The notes under the pieces: model-generated | The model's input: the letters and a program-made list of their open reading frames with translations, nothing else | What the model was told of the DNA's origin: nothing | The model's database searches: none | Source: Natrinema mahii | GTDB taxonomy: Archaea; Halobacteriota; Halobacteria; Halobacteriales; Natrialbaceae | Direction: 5' to 3' | DNA: 64,000 nt | NCBI GenBank assembly: GCA_000690595.2 | Contig: JHUT02000002.1 | Coordinates: 210,878-274,877, forward strand | Program-made: the position numbers and the translations under genes | Part shown: in pieces, positions 19,138-27,399 of the stretch | How the letters are laid out: the number at the start of each line of letters is the position of its first letter | How positions within the stretch are numbered: the first letter of the stretch is position 1

Positions 19138-19932
19138 CTACCGGAGGGAGTCGTCGTCGATGGTGATCGTATCCTCGTCGACGGGGTCGAATTCGGCGGC
19201 CACGAGGTTCCCCACCGGATCGAATATTTCGGCTTCGTTGCGCATCACGTAGAGGTTGCCCTCCTCGGTCGCTGCCCCCTCTTGGGGGAAAAAGAGGAAC
19301 CGGCGTTTCGTCCCGAAATACTCCGCATGGACGGTGTTGTAGTCGGTGAAGAGGCCGCTCTGTGCGATGTCGTCGGGCACCCAGCCCTGCGGTCCCGAGA
19401 CGATCTCGAACGGCGCGCTCGGGAAGAAGTTGTCCGGTCGGACGGCGGCCTCGCCGCCGCCGTCGTCGAAGATTTCGAAGTCCTCCTCGGTCTCGAGTTC
19501 CAGCGGCAACTCCTCGTCGGTGAGCGGCCGGTACTCGACGCGAACGAGGCCCTCGTCCGCCAGTTCGTCGTCGATCGGCGACGAGAGCCGGTCGTCGAAG
19601 ACGTACTGTTCGCCCTCCTCGATCGCCGTCCCCTCGGGGACGAACAGGTACTCCTCCTCGTTCGTGTTGAAGTGCTGGATGACGCGCACGCTGTAGTCGT
19701 CCAGGACCGTCGGCGGATCCGCGATCGGGGCGTCCTCGAGCGGCGGCGATGACACCCTGAAGAGCGTCCCGGAGACGTACGCGCCCCGGGTCGCGATCGC
19801 CTCGCGGAACCGTCCGCCGCCGTCGCTTTCCGACTCCTGTGCCGCCGCGGTCCCGACCGCGCCGAGGCTCAGTGCGCTCGCCGTGATCGATCCCGCCTTC
19901 ACGAACCGTCGTCGCGACGTTCGATCGTGCAT
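19138..19932 (-). CDS. Tat-exported protein, unknown function
   Basis: A 264-residue protein with a Tat signal (TSRRRFVKAGSITASALSLG) and cleavage after TAAAQ. The mature part is acidic and appears to contain two related halves, each with a YLFVPEGTAIEEGEQYVF-like segment (first copy) or FLFFPQEGAATEEGNLYVM (second copy). An internal duplication is therefore likely. No lipobox, membrane anchor or catalytic motif is visible, so it should be released or surface-attached. Not recognised beyond haloarchaea. Confidence 0.7.
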   Translation of the reverse strand: MHDRTSRRRFVKAGSITASALSLGAVGTAAAQESESDGGGRFREAIATRGAYVSGTLFRVSSPPLEDAPIADPPTVLDDYSVRVIQHFNTNEEEYLFVPEGTAIEEGEQYVFDDRLSSPIDDELADEGLVRVEYRPLTDEELPLELETEEDFEIFDDGGGEAAVRPDNFFPSAPFEIVSGPQGWVPDDIAQSGLFTDYNTVHAEYFGTKRRFLFFPQEGAATEEGNLYVMRNEAEIFDPVGNLVAAEFDPVDEDTITIDDDSLR

Positions 19933-20038
19933 GGTGTCTCAGTGCCTCTCGGACGGTCGACCGCTTCGGCCCGTCCGCCGATAGTAGTCGTGCCGGCCTT
20001 TGCAGCCGTCCGTCGCGGGCGGTCGTCCCGGCGAATGC

Positions 20039-20650
20039 CTACCGGCCGTCGGCGCGGAGCCGCCGCCCGAAGAAGCCGACGAGCCCGCGGACGTATCCCG
20101 TCCCCCAGATCGCGACGAGCACCGCGCCGACGGCGTTGAACACGAAGTCCGTCACGATGTCGTCGATCCCGTAGACGGTGACCAGCCCGCCGAACGTGAA
20201 CTCGAGGACCTCCCAGACGACGCCCGCGGCGAGGACGAAGACGACGATGAACACCGAGCGAAACGCCGGTGGGACGTCGATCTCGTCGGAGTGCAACTCG
20301 AGCGCCCGGAACGCCGCGTAGCCGACGCCCGCGATGATCGTCGCCGAGACCGTGTGGGTGATCTCGTCGTACCACTGGAACTCGACGTAGAGCCAGAGCG
20401 AGCCGACGGTGTGGAGGACGACGGCGACCGCGATCCAGCAGACGAGTCCGGGGTCCATCGAGTAGCCGTACTCCCGGCGCAACAGCGCCGGCAGGAACGT
20501 GACCGCGAGCGCGAGGGCGGCCGTCGTCGCGATCGTGAACTCCCCCGTCGCGAGGCCGTATCCGACGACGACGAGCAAGACGAGTTGCAGGGCCCGCGTG
20601 ATCGCTCGCTCCTGGGAGTCCGAGAGCCCCAGCGCGTCGCCGAGCGTCAT
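20039..20650 (-). CDS. DUF2238/YjdJ-like membrane protein
   Basis: A 203-residue membrane protein with about six hydrophobic helices. The conserved segment FQWYDEITHTVSATIIAGVGYA and later VVWEVLEFTFGG with DIVTDFVFNAVGAV match the VanZ/DUF2238 type of membrane proteins. Its ATG overlaps the stop of the upstream gene in ATGA, so the pair is translationally coupled. Role unknown. Confidence 0.75.
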   Translation of the reverse strand: MTLGDALGLSDSQERAITRALQLVLLVVVGYGLATGEFTIATTAALALAVTFLPALLRREYGYSMDPGLVCWIAVAVVLHTVGSLWLYVEFQWYDEITHTVSATIIAGVGYAAFRALELHSDEIDVPPAFRSVFIVVFVLAAGVVWEVLEFTFGGLVTVYGIDDIVTDFVFNAVGAVLVAIWGTGYVRGLVGFFGRRLRADGR

Positions 20651-21228
20651 GGCGATCCCGTTCCGTTTCGGGAGACGCCGCCGGCGGGCTCGAACCGGGC
20701 GAAGTACATCTGGAGGAGCGCGCCGAGAACGAGGCCGACGCCGGTCACGACGACGAAGTCCCACTGGAGTTCGGCCTGTGACCGCAGGTACGCCGTCCCC
20801 AGCCACTGGTCCGCGTAGAACTGGGCGATAGTCCACAGCGCCTGTAGCGCCAGGGTCGTCAGCACCGCGAAGACGATCGCGAACCGGCGGCTCAGTTCGA
20901 CCGACGTGTACGCCTCGAGTTCGGCGACGACCAGCAGCGCGAGCGTCGCGATGGCGAGGTACGCCACCGGTTCGAACGAGGCCCCGGCCGCGCGGGCGAC
21001 CGCGGCGACCGCGGCGATCGCCATCAGCGGCCAGGGGACCGTCGCGGTCCAGTCGCGGGTCGCGACCGCCGGTATCGCTGCCACGGCCACGACGAGCAGC
21101 TCGAACCCGCCCCACAGGGGCACGTCGCGCAGGACGCCCTCGAGCCCGTCGACGGCGACGACGGCCGTCAGTAGCCAGCAGACGATATCGCCCCGCCGCT
21201 CGTCGTGGCCGAATCGCTCGCGGGTCAC
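20647..21228 (-). CDS. Haloarchaeal multi-spanning membrane protein
   Basis: A 193-residue membrane protein started by GTG at 21228, with five to six hydrophobic segments. Longer frames upstream run through the thyA promoter side and lack hydrophobic pattern, so the GTG is preferred. It overlaps the DUF2238-like gene by four bases, suggesting that the two form a small membrane complex. The gene is divergent from thyA with about 245 bp between them. No family name recognised. Confidence 0.65.
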   Translation of the reverse strand: MTRERFGHDERRGDIVCWLLTAVVAVDGLEGVLRDVPLWGGFELLVVAVAAIPAVATRDWTATVPWPLMAIAAVAAVARAAGASFEPVAYLAIATLALLVVAELEAYTSVELSRRFAIVFAVLTTLALQALWTIAQFYADQWLGTAYLRSQAELQWDFVVVTGVGLVLGALLQMYFARFEPAGGVSRNGTGSP

Positions 21229-21474
21229 TGTCGGATGGCTCGCCGCGCTCGCACTAAAACCCGGACCACGATTGTACGGCGTAAGAACGCTCGAGAGGCG
21301 TTCTATCGTTGCTCGAGACCGTCTCTCCGAACCGAACGTCTTCAGGACCGACCGCTCGAATCGACGGTCGGAGCGTCCGGCAGTCGCGCGATCGGTCCGG
21401 CCCCAACATCGGTCCCGGCGCGACGAGTTCCGGATGGTTGTTATTATGGTCGTCCGGTCGCTACGGTACGAGCA

Positions 21475-22491
21475 ATGCGACAGTACCTCGAGCTCGTCGA
21501 TACGGTCCTCTCCGAGGGCGCCCACAAGCCCAACCGGACCGGCGTCGACACGATCTCGTCGTTCAGCGAACACTACGAGGTCGACCTGCAGGAGGGGTAC
21601 CCCCTGCTCACGACCAAGGAGATGGACGGCTACCGCTGGAACTCGATGCTGCACGAAGTCTGCTGGTATCTCTCCGGCGAGGAACACATCCGCGACCTCC
21701 GCGAGGAGACCAAGATCTGGGACGCCTGGGCCGACGAGGAGGGCCGGCTTGACACCGCCTACGGCCGCTTCTGGCGGCGGTTCCCGGTTCCGGAAGACGA
21801 CGCCCGCCTCGAGGGCGAGTCCTGGCCCGACGAGAGCCACCAGTGGGTCACCGAGGAGGCCGACGGCCGGAAGACGTTCGACCAGCTACAGTACGTGATC
21901 GACACGCTCTCGGACTCGCCGAACTCCCGGCGACTGGTGGTCAACGCCTGGCACCCCGCCAACGCGGCCGTCTCGACGCTGCCGCCCTGTCACTACTCGT
22001 TCGTCTTCAACGTGCAGGGCGACCGGCTGAACTGTCACCTGACCCAGCGGTCGGGCGACACCGCGCTCGGGATCCCCTTCAATATCGCGGCCTACGCGCT
22101 CCTGACGAAGGTGATCGCCCAGCAGACCGGCTTCGAACCCGGCACCTTCGCCCACACCGTCGTCGACACGCACGTCTACTGTGGCCGCGGCGACCGGGGC
22201 GACTGGTACGCCGACAACCTCGAGACCCTCCAGTCGCGGCTGGCCGACGCCGACGAGCGGGCGGACTACCGCGAGATCAAGGAGTGGCTCGAGTCCGAGG
22301 CCCCGCCCGAGGCCGACGGTGACGAACGCCTCGATCACGTGCCGGGCCTCCTCGAGCAACTCTCGCGGGAGCCGCTCGAGCGCCCGACGCTCGCGGTCGC
22401 CGACGTCTCGATCGACGACCTGTCCTACGAGGACGTCGAGCTTCGGGACTACGAGTCCCATGACGGCATCGAGTTCTCGGTGGCCGAATGA
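21475..22491 (+). CDS. thyA: Thymidylate synthase
   Basis: A 338-residue ThyA that methylates dUMP with methylene-THF, producing dTMP and dihydrofolate. It shows RTGVDTISSFSEHY (dUMP phosphate arginine), the catalytic C172 in TLPPCHYSF, RSGDTALGIPFNIAAYALL, and HVYCGRGDR. Compared with bacterial ThyA it carries an acidic insertion around residues 100-130 and a longer, acidic C-terminal region. Its stop overlaps the folA start in ATGA, so the enzyme producing dihydrofolate is coupled to the one that reduces it. Confidence 0.97.
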   Translation: MRQYLELVDTVLSEGAHKPNRTGVDTISSFSEHYEVDLQEGYPLLTTKEMDGYRWNSMLHEVCWYLSGEEHIRDLREETKIWDAWADEEGRLDTAYGRFWRRFPVPEDDARLEGESWPDESHQWVTEEADGRKTFDQLQYVIDTLSDSPNSRRLVVNAWHPANAAVSTLPPCHYSFVFNVQGDRLNCHLTQRSGDTALGIPFNIAAYALLTKVIAQQTGFEPGTFAHTVVDTHVYCGRGDRGDWYADNLETLQSRLADADERADYREIKEWLESEAPPEADGDERLDHVPGLLEQLSREPLERPTLAVADVSIDDLSYEDVELRDYESHDGIEFSVAE

Positions 22492-23042
22492 GCGGGGATC
22501 GGGACGCGGCGGCCGCGACGCAGCCCCTCGAGTCCGACCGCGAACTCGTCGGCATCGTCGCCGTCGCCGACAACGGCGTCATCGGCAGGGACGGCGACAT
22601 GCCGTGGCACGTTCCCGCGGACCTCCAGCACTTCAAGGAAGCGACGATGGGCCACCCCGTCGTCATGGGCCGGGTGACCTACGAGGGGATCCTCGAGACG
22701 CTCGGCGAACCGCTGCCCGGCCGGACGACGGTCGTGCTGACGAGCCGGAACCTCGAGACGCCCGCGGGAGCCGTAGTCGCCCACGACCTCGAGTCGGCCC
22801 TCGAGCGGGCCGAGCGGGCGGCGAACGAGCGCCACGACGACGCGGATCGGATCTTCGTCGCGGGCGGCGCGACCGTCTACGAACAGTTCCTGCCCGCGCT
22901 CGACCGGCTGATCGTGACCGAGATCCACGACGACCCCGAGGGCGACGTCGCCTTTCCGGAGTGGGACCGTTCCGAGTGGGGCGTCGTCTCCCGAGACGAC
23001 CGGGACGGGTTCTCCTTCCTCGAGTACGTCCGTCGGGACTGA
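22488..23042 (+). CDS. folA: Dihydrofolate reductase
   Basis: A 184-residue DHFR (hdr in halophiles). Motifs: GIVAVADNGVIGRDGDMPWHVPADLQHFKE with the substrate Asp in the ADLQHF helix, HPVVMGRVTYEGI for NADPH, TVVLTSR, and FVAGGATVYEQFLP. There is an N-terminal extension of about 20 residues. It recycles dihydrofolate made by ThyA and is translationally coupled to it by a 4-nt overlap. Confidence 0.96.
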   Translation: MSGDRDAAAATQPLESDRELVGIVAVADNGVIGRDGDMPWHVPADLQHFKEATMGHPVVMGRVTYEGILETLGEPLPGRTTVVLTSRNLETPAGAVVAHDLESALERAERAANERHDDADRIFVAGGATVYEQFLPALDRLIVTEIHDDPEGDVAFPEWDRSEWGVVSRDDRDGFSFLEYVRRD

Positions 23043-23682
23043 GATCGGCGAGAGCGGGTCCGAATCGTCGTTTTTTCCCCCAGTTCGCCCGTCGTAATAC
23101 GTCGTTTGTCCGGTATCGGGCAGTATCGGCCGCCGGCGAGAGCGGACGGGATCGGCGCGTGAACGACGACCTACCCCGCGTTGCGTTCGGCGGCCGCGTC
23201 CGGTCCGATCGACCGGCGATTGCGATGGCCGGCGAGTCGGTCCGTCTCCGCGACAGGTACGGCGTGTGAGAACTCTCGCGTACTGCCCTCTCGAGTGACC
23301 GTTCGGGAAAAGCATCTGTTTCCCGGATGATTCACCCGTGTTGTCCCCGACATCGGGACAGCAGCGAGGGATGGCGCTTCGACACCAAATCGTCGGCGGT
23401 CGCCCGAAGCGGGCCGCGTTCGATGCGACCGGGTTCGATGTGCGAGCCGCCGGGTTTAACGAGAGCGAACGGCGCGGGGGACACGCAGTTCCGCCCGAAA
23501 AACGATCATTGCTGATACGTCGTTCCGCGACGGCCGAGAGCCCCGATATCACGTCCCGTAACGGCTCTCGATGATCGTTACCAGTCGAAATCCGCCGTAG
23601 ACGGTGAAACGATGGTCCCGACTTATGCGAAAAATCGGCCAAGGACCGTCTACCCCGAACAGGGGAACTCAGAGTGAGAGAC
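23043..23682. other. Gene-free 640-bp interval
   Basis: Between folA and the Tat protein gene no frame shows convincing coding pattern. Several 60-80 codon frames exist but have Arg/Ser-rich composition atypical of haloarchaeal proteins. No repeat copy or tRNA was seen. It may hold the promoter of the gene at 23683. Confidence 0.5.
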
Positions 23683-24282
23683 ATGACAGAAGAAACTGAC
23701 AGCGGATTATTCGGCGACTCGCGGCGATCGTTCATGAAAAAGAGTGCGCTCACTGCGGGCGCAGTAGCGCTCGGAACGGCGGGCGCGGGGACTGCGGCCG
23801 CCCAAGACGACGGCGGGAGCGGAAGCGTGACCGTGTTCGGCGAGGACTACGAACCCGGCGTCGACTTCACCGTCGCGTCGGCGCTGAACGACGGAACGAA
23901 AGACGAGTTGTTCCAGGAGATCGGTGCCGAAGCGGAGTTCGACAGTCCGGACGACTGGGACGTGTACCTCATCAACTACGACGTCGGCGGCTCCGCGCCG
24001 TCGCTTGGCTTCCTGATGACCGAGGACGTCGACCTCAGTGCCGGCGATAGCGAGACGATGGGCGCGGACGGCCAGTTCCGCAACGCCGAGCTGAACCTGA
24101 TCGAGGCCACCCCTGGTGAAACCGGCGACGGCGGCGATGGTGAAGACGGCGGCGACGAAGAGGACGAAGGGATGGACGGCGAGGAACCCGCAGCCGACGA
24201 AGAAGACGGAGGGATGGGCGGCGACAACGAGACCGCCGGCGGCAACGGCGGCGGTAATGGCGGCGGTAACGGCGGCAACTAA
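23683..24282 (+). CDS. Tat-exported acidic protein with Gly-rich tail
   Basis: A 199-residue protein: Tat signal (SRRSFMKKSALTAGAVALG) and cleavage near GTAAAQD. A compact domain follows at about residues 45-135 (VTVFGEDYEPGVDFTVASALN, then DDWDVYLINYDVGGSAPSLG). The C-terminal 60 residues are low-complexity Asp/Glu/Gly ending in GGNGGGNGG repeats. A GTG nine bases upstream is an alternative start. A calcium-binding or surface role could be imagined from the acidic tail, but nothing proves it. Confidence 0.7.
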   Translation: MTEETDSGLFGDSRRSFMKKSALTAGAVALGTAGAGTAAAQDDGGSGSVTVFGEDYEPGVDFTVASALNDGTKDELFQEIGAEAEFDSPDDWDVYLINYDVGGSAPSLGFLMTEDVDLSAGDSETMGADGQFRNAELNLIEATPGETGDGGDGEDGGDEEDEGMDGEEPAADEEDGGMGGDNETAGGNGGGNGGGNGGN

Positions 24283-24558
24283 ACCGCTCGTTTTTCGATC
24301 TTCTCCCGTTTTGTTCCCAGCCGGTGACGGCACCGTCTGTCGTCCTCGACGCGGCGTTCCGCCGACGAGAGACATCGACCGACGCCGGATCCACGTTCGA
24401 TCGATCGCCCGGTCTTGGGCGATGGACGCCCGGCGACTCGCGATCGCCGTTGCCACCGTTCGGCGGTGGCAACCCCTTCCCCCCGACAAATGACGGGAGT
24501 TGGTCGACAGACTTGCGGTTCTCGACGGATTCAAATCACGGGGCGCCCAACTCCGGTC

Positions 24559-27294
24559 ATGGCAACTGACGATTTCTCGGACGCGATCCGGGAGTTCGAA
24601 CACGACGGCGAGAGCTACAAGATGGCCGATCTCACGGTCCTCGAGGAGCGGGGTCTCTGTGACCTCGAGAAACTGCCGGTGAGCATCCGGATCCTGCTCG
24701 AATCGGTGCTGCGCAACGCCGACGGGGAGACGATCGACGGGGACGCCGTCCGCGCGGCGGCCTCGTGGGAACCCGACGTCCCGGACGCCGAGGTGCCGTT
24801 TACCGTCTCGCGGGTCGTCCTGCAGGACCTGACTGGCGTCCCGGCGGTCGTCGACCTCGCGGCGCTGCGCTCGGCCGCCGAACGGAACGATGTCGACCCG
24901 ACGGTCGTCGAACCCGAAGTCCCCTGTGACCTCGTGATCGACCACAGCGTCCAGGTCGACCACTTCGGAAGCGGGGACGCCTACGAGAAGAACGTCGAAA
25001 TCGAGTACGAACGCAACGAGGAGCGATACCGTGCGATCAAGTGGGCCGAACAGGCCTTCGAGGACTTCAACGTCGTGCCGCCGGGCACGGGGATCGTCCA
25101 CCAAGTCAACCTGGAACACCTCGGCCGCGTCGTCCACGAGCGCGAAGTCGACGGCGAGCAGTGGCTCGTGCCCGACACGCTCGTCGGCACCGACAGCCAC
25201 ACCCCGATGATCGGCGGTATCGGCTCCGTCGGCTGGGGTGTCGGCGGTATCGAGGCCGAGGCCGCACTGCTCGGCCAGCCGATCAACATGAGCCTGCCGG
25301 AAGTCGTCGGCGTCCGCCTCTCGGGCGACCTCCCCGACGGCGCGACCGCGACCGACCTCGTGCTCCACATCACCGAGAAACTGCGCCAGGTCGGCGTCGT
25401 CGACAAGTTCGTCGAGTTCTTCGGCCCCGGCGTTGCCGAGCTCTCGGTCGCCGACCGCGCGACCATCTCGAACATGGCCCCCGAGCAGGGCTCGACCATC
25501 AGCATGTTCCCCGTCGACGAGAAGACCCTCGAGTACCTCGAGTTGACGGGTCGCGACCCCGACCACATCGAACTCGTCAAAGCGTACCTCGAGGCACAGG
25601 GCCTCTTCGGCGAGCAGGACCCCGAGTTCACCGAGGTCGTCGACTTCGACCTCGGCGAGGTCGAACCCAGCCTCGCGGGCCACAAGAAGCCCCACGCCCG
25701 CATCCCGATGGGCAACCTGGACGAGCACTTCCCGACGCTGCTCGAAGAAGAGGGCGTCATCCCCTCGGGTGCCGCCGAGAGCGACGGCGGACTCGTCGCC
25801 GAGAGCACGCCCGCACTCGACGAGAAGATCCCCGTCGAACTCGAGGACGGCACCGAAGTCGAGATCGGCCACGGTGACATCCTCGTCAGCGCGATCACGT
25901 CCTGTACGAACACCTCGAACCCGTCCGTGATGGTCGCGGCCGGCCTGCTCGCACGCAACGCCGCAGAGCAGGGACTCGAGGTGCCCGACTACGTCAAGAC
26001 CAGTCTCGCACCCGGGAGCCGCGTCGTCACGGAGTACCTGAAGCGTGCGGAGCTGCTCGACGACCTCGAGGAACTGGGCTACCACGTCGTCGGCTACGGC
26101 TGTACGACCTGTATCGGCAACGCCGGCCCGCTGCCGGAGCCGGTCGAGGCAGCCATCGACGAACACGACCTCTGGACGACGAGCGTCCTCTCGGGCAACC
26201 GCAACTTCGAGGCCCGGATCCACCCGAAGATCAAGGCGAACTACCTCGCCAGCCCGCCGCTGGTCGTCGCCTACGGCCTCGCAGGCCGGATGGACATCGA
26301 CCTCGAGGAGGAGCCGATCGGCACCAACGACGAGGGCGAGCCCGTGTTCCTCGAGGACGTCTGGCCGGACACCGAGGAAGTCCGCCGGACGATCCACGAG
26401 AGCGTCTCCCCCGACATGTTCGAGGAGAAGTACGCGAGCATCTACGAGGGCGACGAGCGCTGGGAGGCACTCGACGCGCCGACCGGCGCGGTCTACGACT
26501 GGGACCCAGAATCGACGTATATCCGCGAGCCGCCGTTCTTCCAGGACTTCCCGCTCGAGGAGCCCGGCGTCGACAACGTCGAGGACGCCCGCGCGCTGCT
26601 GACGCTCGGTGACACCGTCACGACCGACCACATCAGCCCCGCCGGGCCGTTCGGCGAGGACCTGCCGGCCGGCCAGTGGCTCACAGAGCGCGGCGTCGAG
26701 CCCTACGAGTTCAACACCTACGGCTCGCGCCGCGGCAACCACGAGGTCATGATGCGTGGCACCTTCGCCAACGTCCGCATCAAAAACGAACTGCTGGACG
26801 GCAAGGAGGGCGGCTACACCGTCCACCACCCGACCGGCGAGGAGACCACCGTCTTCGAAGCCTCCGAGCGCTACCGCGAGGAGGACACGCCGCTGATCGT
26901 CATGGCCGGCGAGGAACTCGGGACCGGCTCGAGCCGTGATTGGGCCGCGAAAGGGACCGACCTGCTCGGTATCCGTGCGACCATCGGCAAGAGCTACGAG
27001 CGGATCTACCGTGACAACCTCATCGGCATGGGCGTCTTGCCCCTGCAGTTCCAGGACGGCGAGGGCTGGGAGGAACTCGGCCTCGAGGGCGACGAATACT
27101 TCGAAATCGAGGGCTTAGAGGACGGCCTTGAACCCAACGCCGAACTGACGGTCACCGCCGAGGACGACGACGGCGAGACCACCGAGTTCGAGGTCACCGC
27201 ACAGGTCGACACGCCGATGGCGGTCGAGTACGTCGAGAACGGCGGCGTTCTCCACCTCGTGCTGCGGCGCCTGCTCAACGAAGAGTTGCAGTAA
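24559..27294 (+). CDS. acnA: Aconitate hydratase (AcnA/IRP1 type)
   Basis: A 911-residue TCA-cycle enzyme converting citrate to isocitrate through a 4Fe-4S cluster. It is of the AcnA/IRP-like full-length type. Recognisable segments are VLQDLTGVPAVVDLAA, DSHTPMIGGIGSVGWGVGGIE, the first cluster Cys in AITSCTNTSNPSVM, the other two in YGCTTCIGNAGPL, and the swivel-domain GTFANVRIKN and GSSRDWAAKG. Bacterial AcnA-type length distinguishes it from the shorter archaeal aconitases. The start at 24559 fits family alignment. Confidence 0.96.
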   Translation: MATDDFSDAIREFEHDGESYKMADLTVLEERGLCDLEKLPVSIRILLESVLRNADGETIDGDAVRAAASWEPDVPDAEVPFTVSRVVLQDLTGVPAVVDLAALRSAAERNDVDPTVVEPEVPCDLVIDHSVQVDHFGSGDAYEKNVEIEYERNEERYRAIKWAEQAFEDFNVVPPGTGIVHQVNLEHLGRVVHEREVDGEQWLVPDTLVGTDSHTPMIGGIGSVGWGVGGIEAEAALLGQPINMSLPEVVGVRLSGDLPDGATATDLVLHITEKLRQVGVVDKFVEFFGPGVAELSVADRATISNMAPEQGSTISMFPVDEKTLEYLELTGRDPDHIELVKAYLEAQGLFGEQDPEFTEVVDFDLGEVEPSLAGHKKPHARIPMGNLDEHFPTLLEEEGVIPSGAAESDGGLVAESTPALDEKIPVELEDGTEVEIGHGDILVSAITSCTNTSNPSVMVAAGLLARNAAEQGLEVPDYVKTSLAPGSRVVTEYLKRAELLDDLEELGYHVVGYGCTTCIGNAGPLPEPVEAAIDEHDLWTTSVLSGNRNFEARIHPKIKANYLASPPLVVAYGLAGRMDIDLEEEPIGTNDEGEPVFLEDVWPDTEEVRRTIHESVSPDMFEEKYASIYEGDERWEALDAPTGAVYDWDPESTYIREPPFFQDFPLEEPGVDNVEDARALLTLGDTVTTDHISPAGPFGEDLPAGQWLTERGVEPYEFNTYGSRRGNHEVMMRGTFANVRIKNELLDGKEGGYTVHHPTGEETTVFEASERYREEDTPLIVMAGEELGTGSSRDWAAKGTDLLGIRATIGKSYERIYRDNLIGMGVLPLQFQDGEGWEELGLEGDEYFEIEGLEDGLEPNAELTVTAEDDDGETTEFEVTAQVDTPMAVEYVENGGVLHLVLRRLLNEELQ

Positions 27295-27399
27295 CGGACG
27301 CGAATCGACGTCCCATAGCAGTCGATTTTTTGCCGCCGTCGCCGCCTCGAGAGTGGGTCGTACGTCGGGCTTTTACAACTCCTGGCCGTACGCGTCCCT

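Noticed and set aside
23338-23574. 78-codon ORF between folA and the Tat gene
   Set aside because: Arg/Ser/Gly-rich sequence without pattern, no promoter, and atypical for haloarchaeal proteins.
23707-26829. 1040-codon minus-strand ORF through acnA
   Set aside because: It runs opposite to the clearly recognisable aconitase and has composition typical of antisense frames (Val/Arg/Asp/Gly/Ala).
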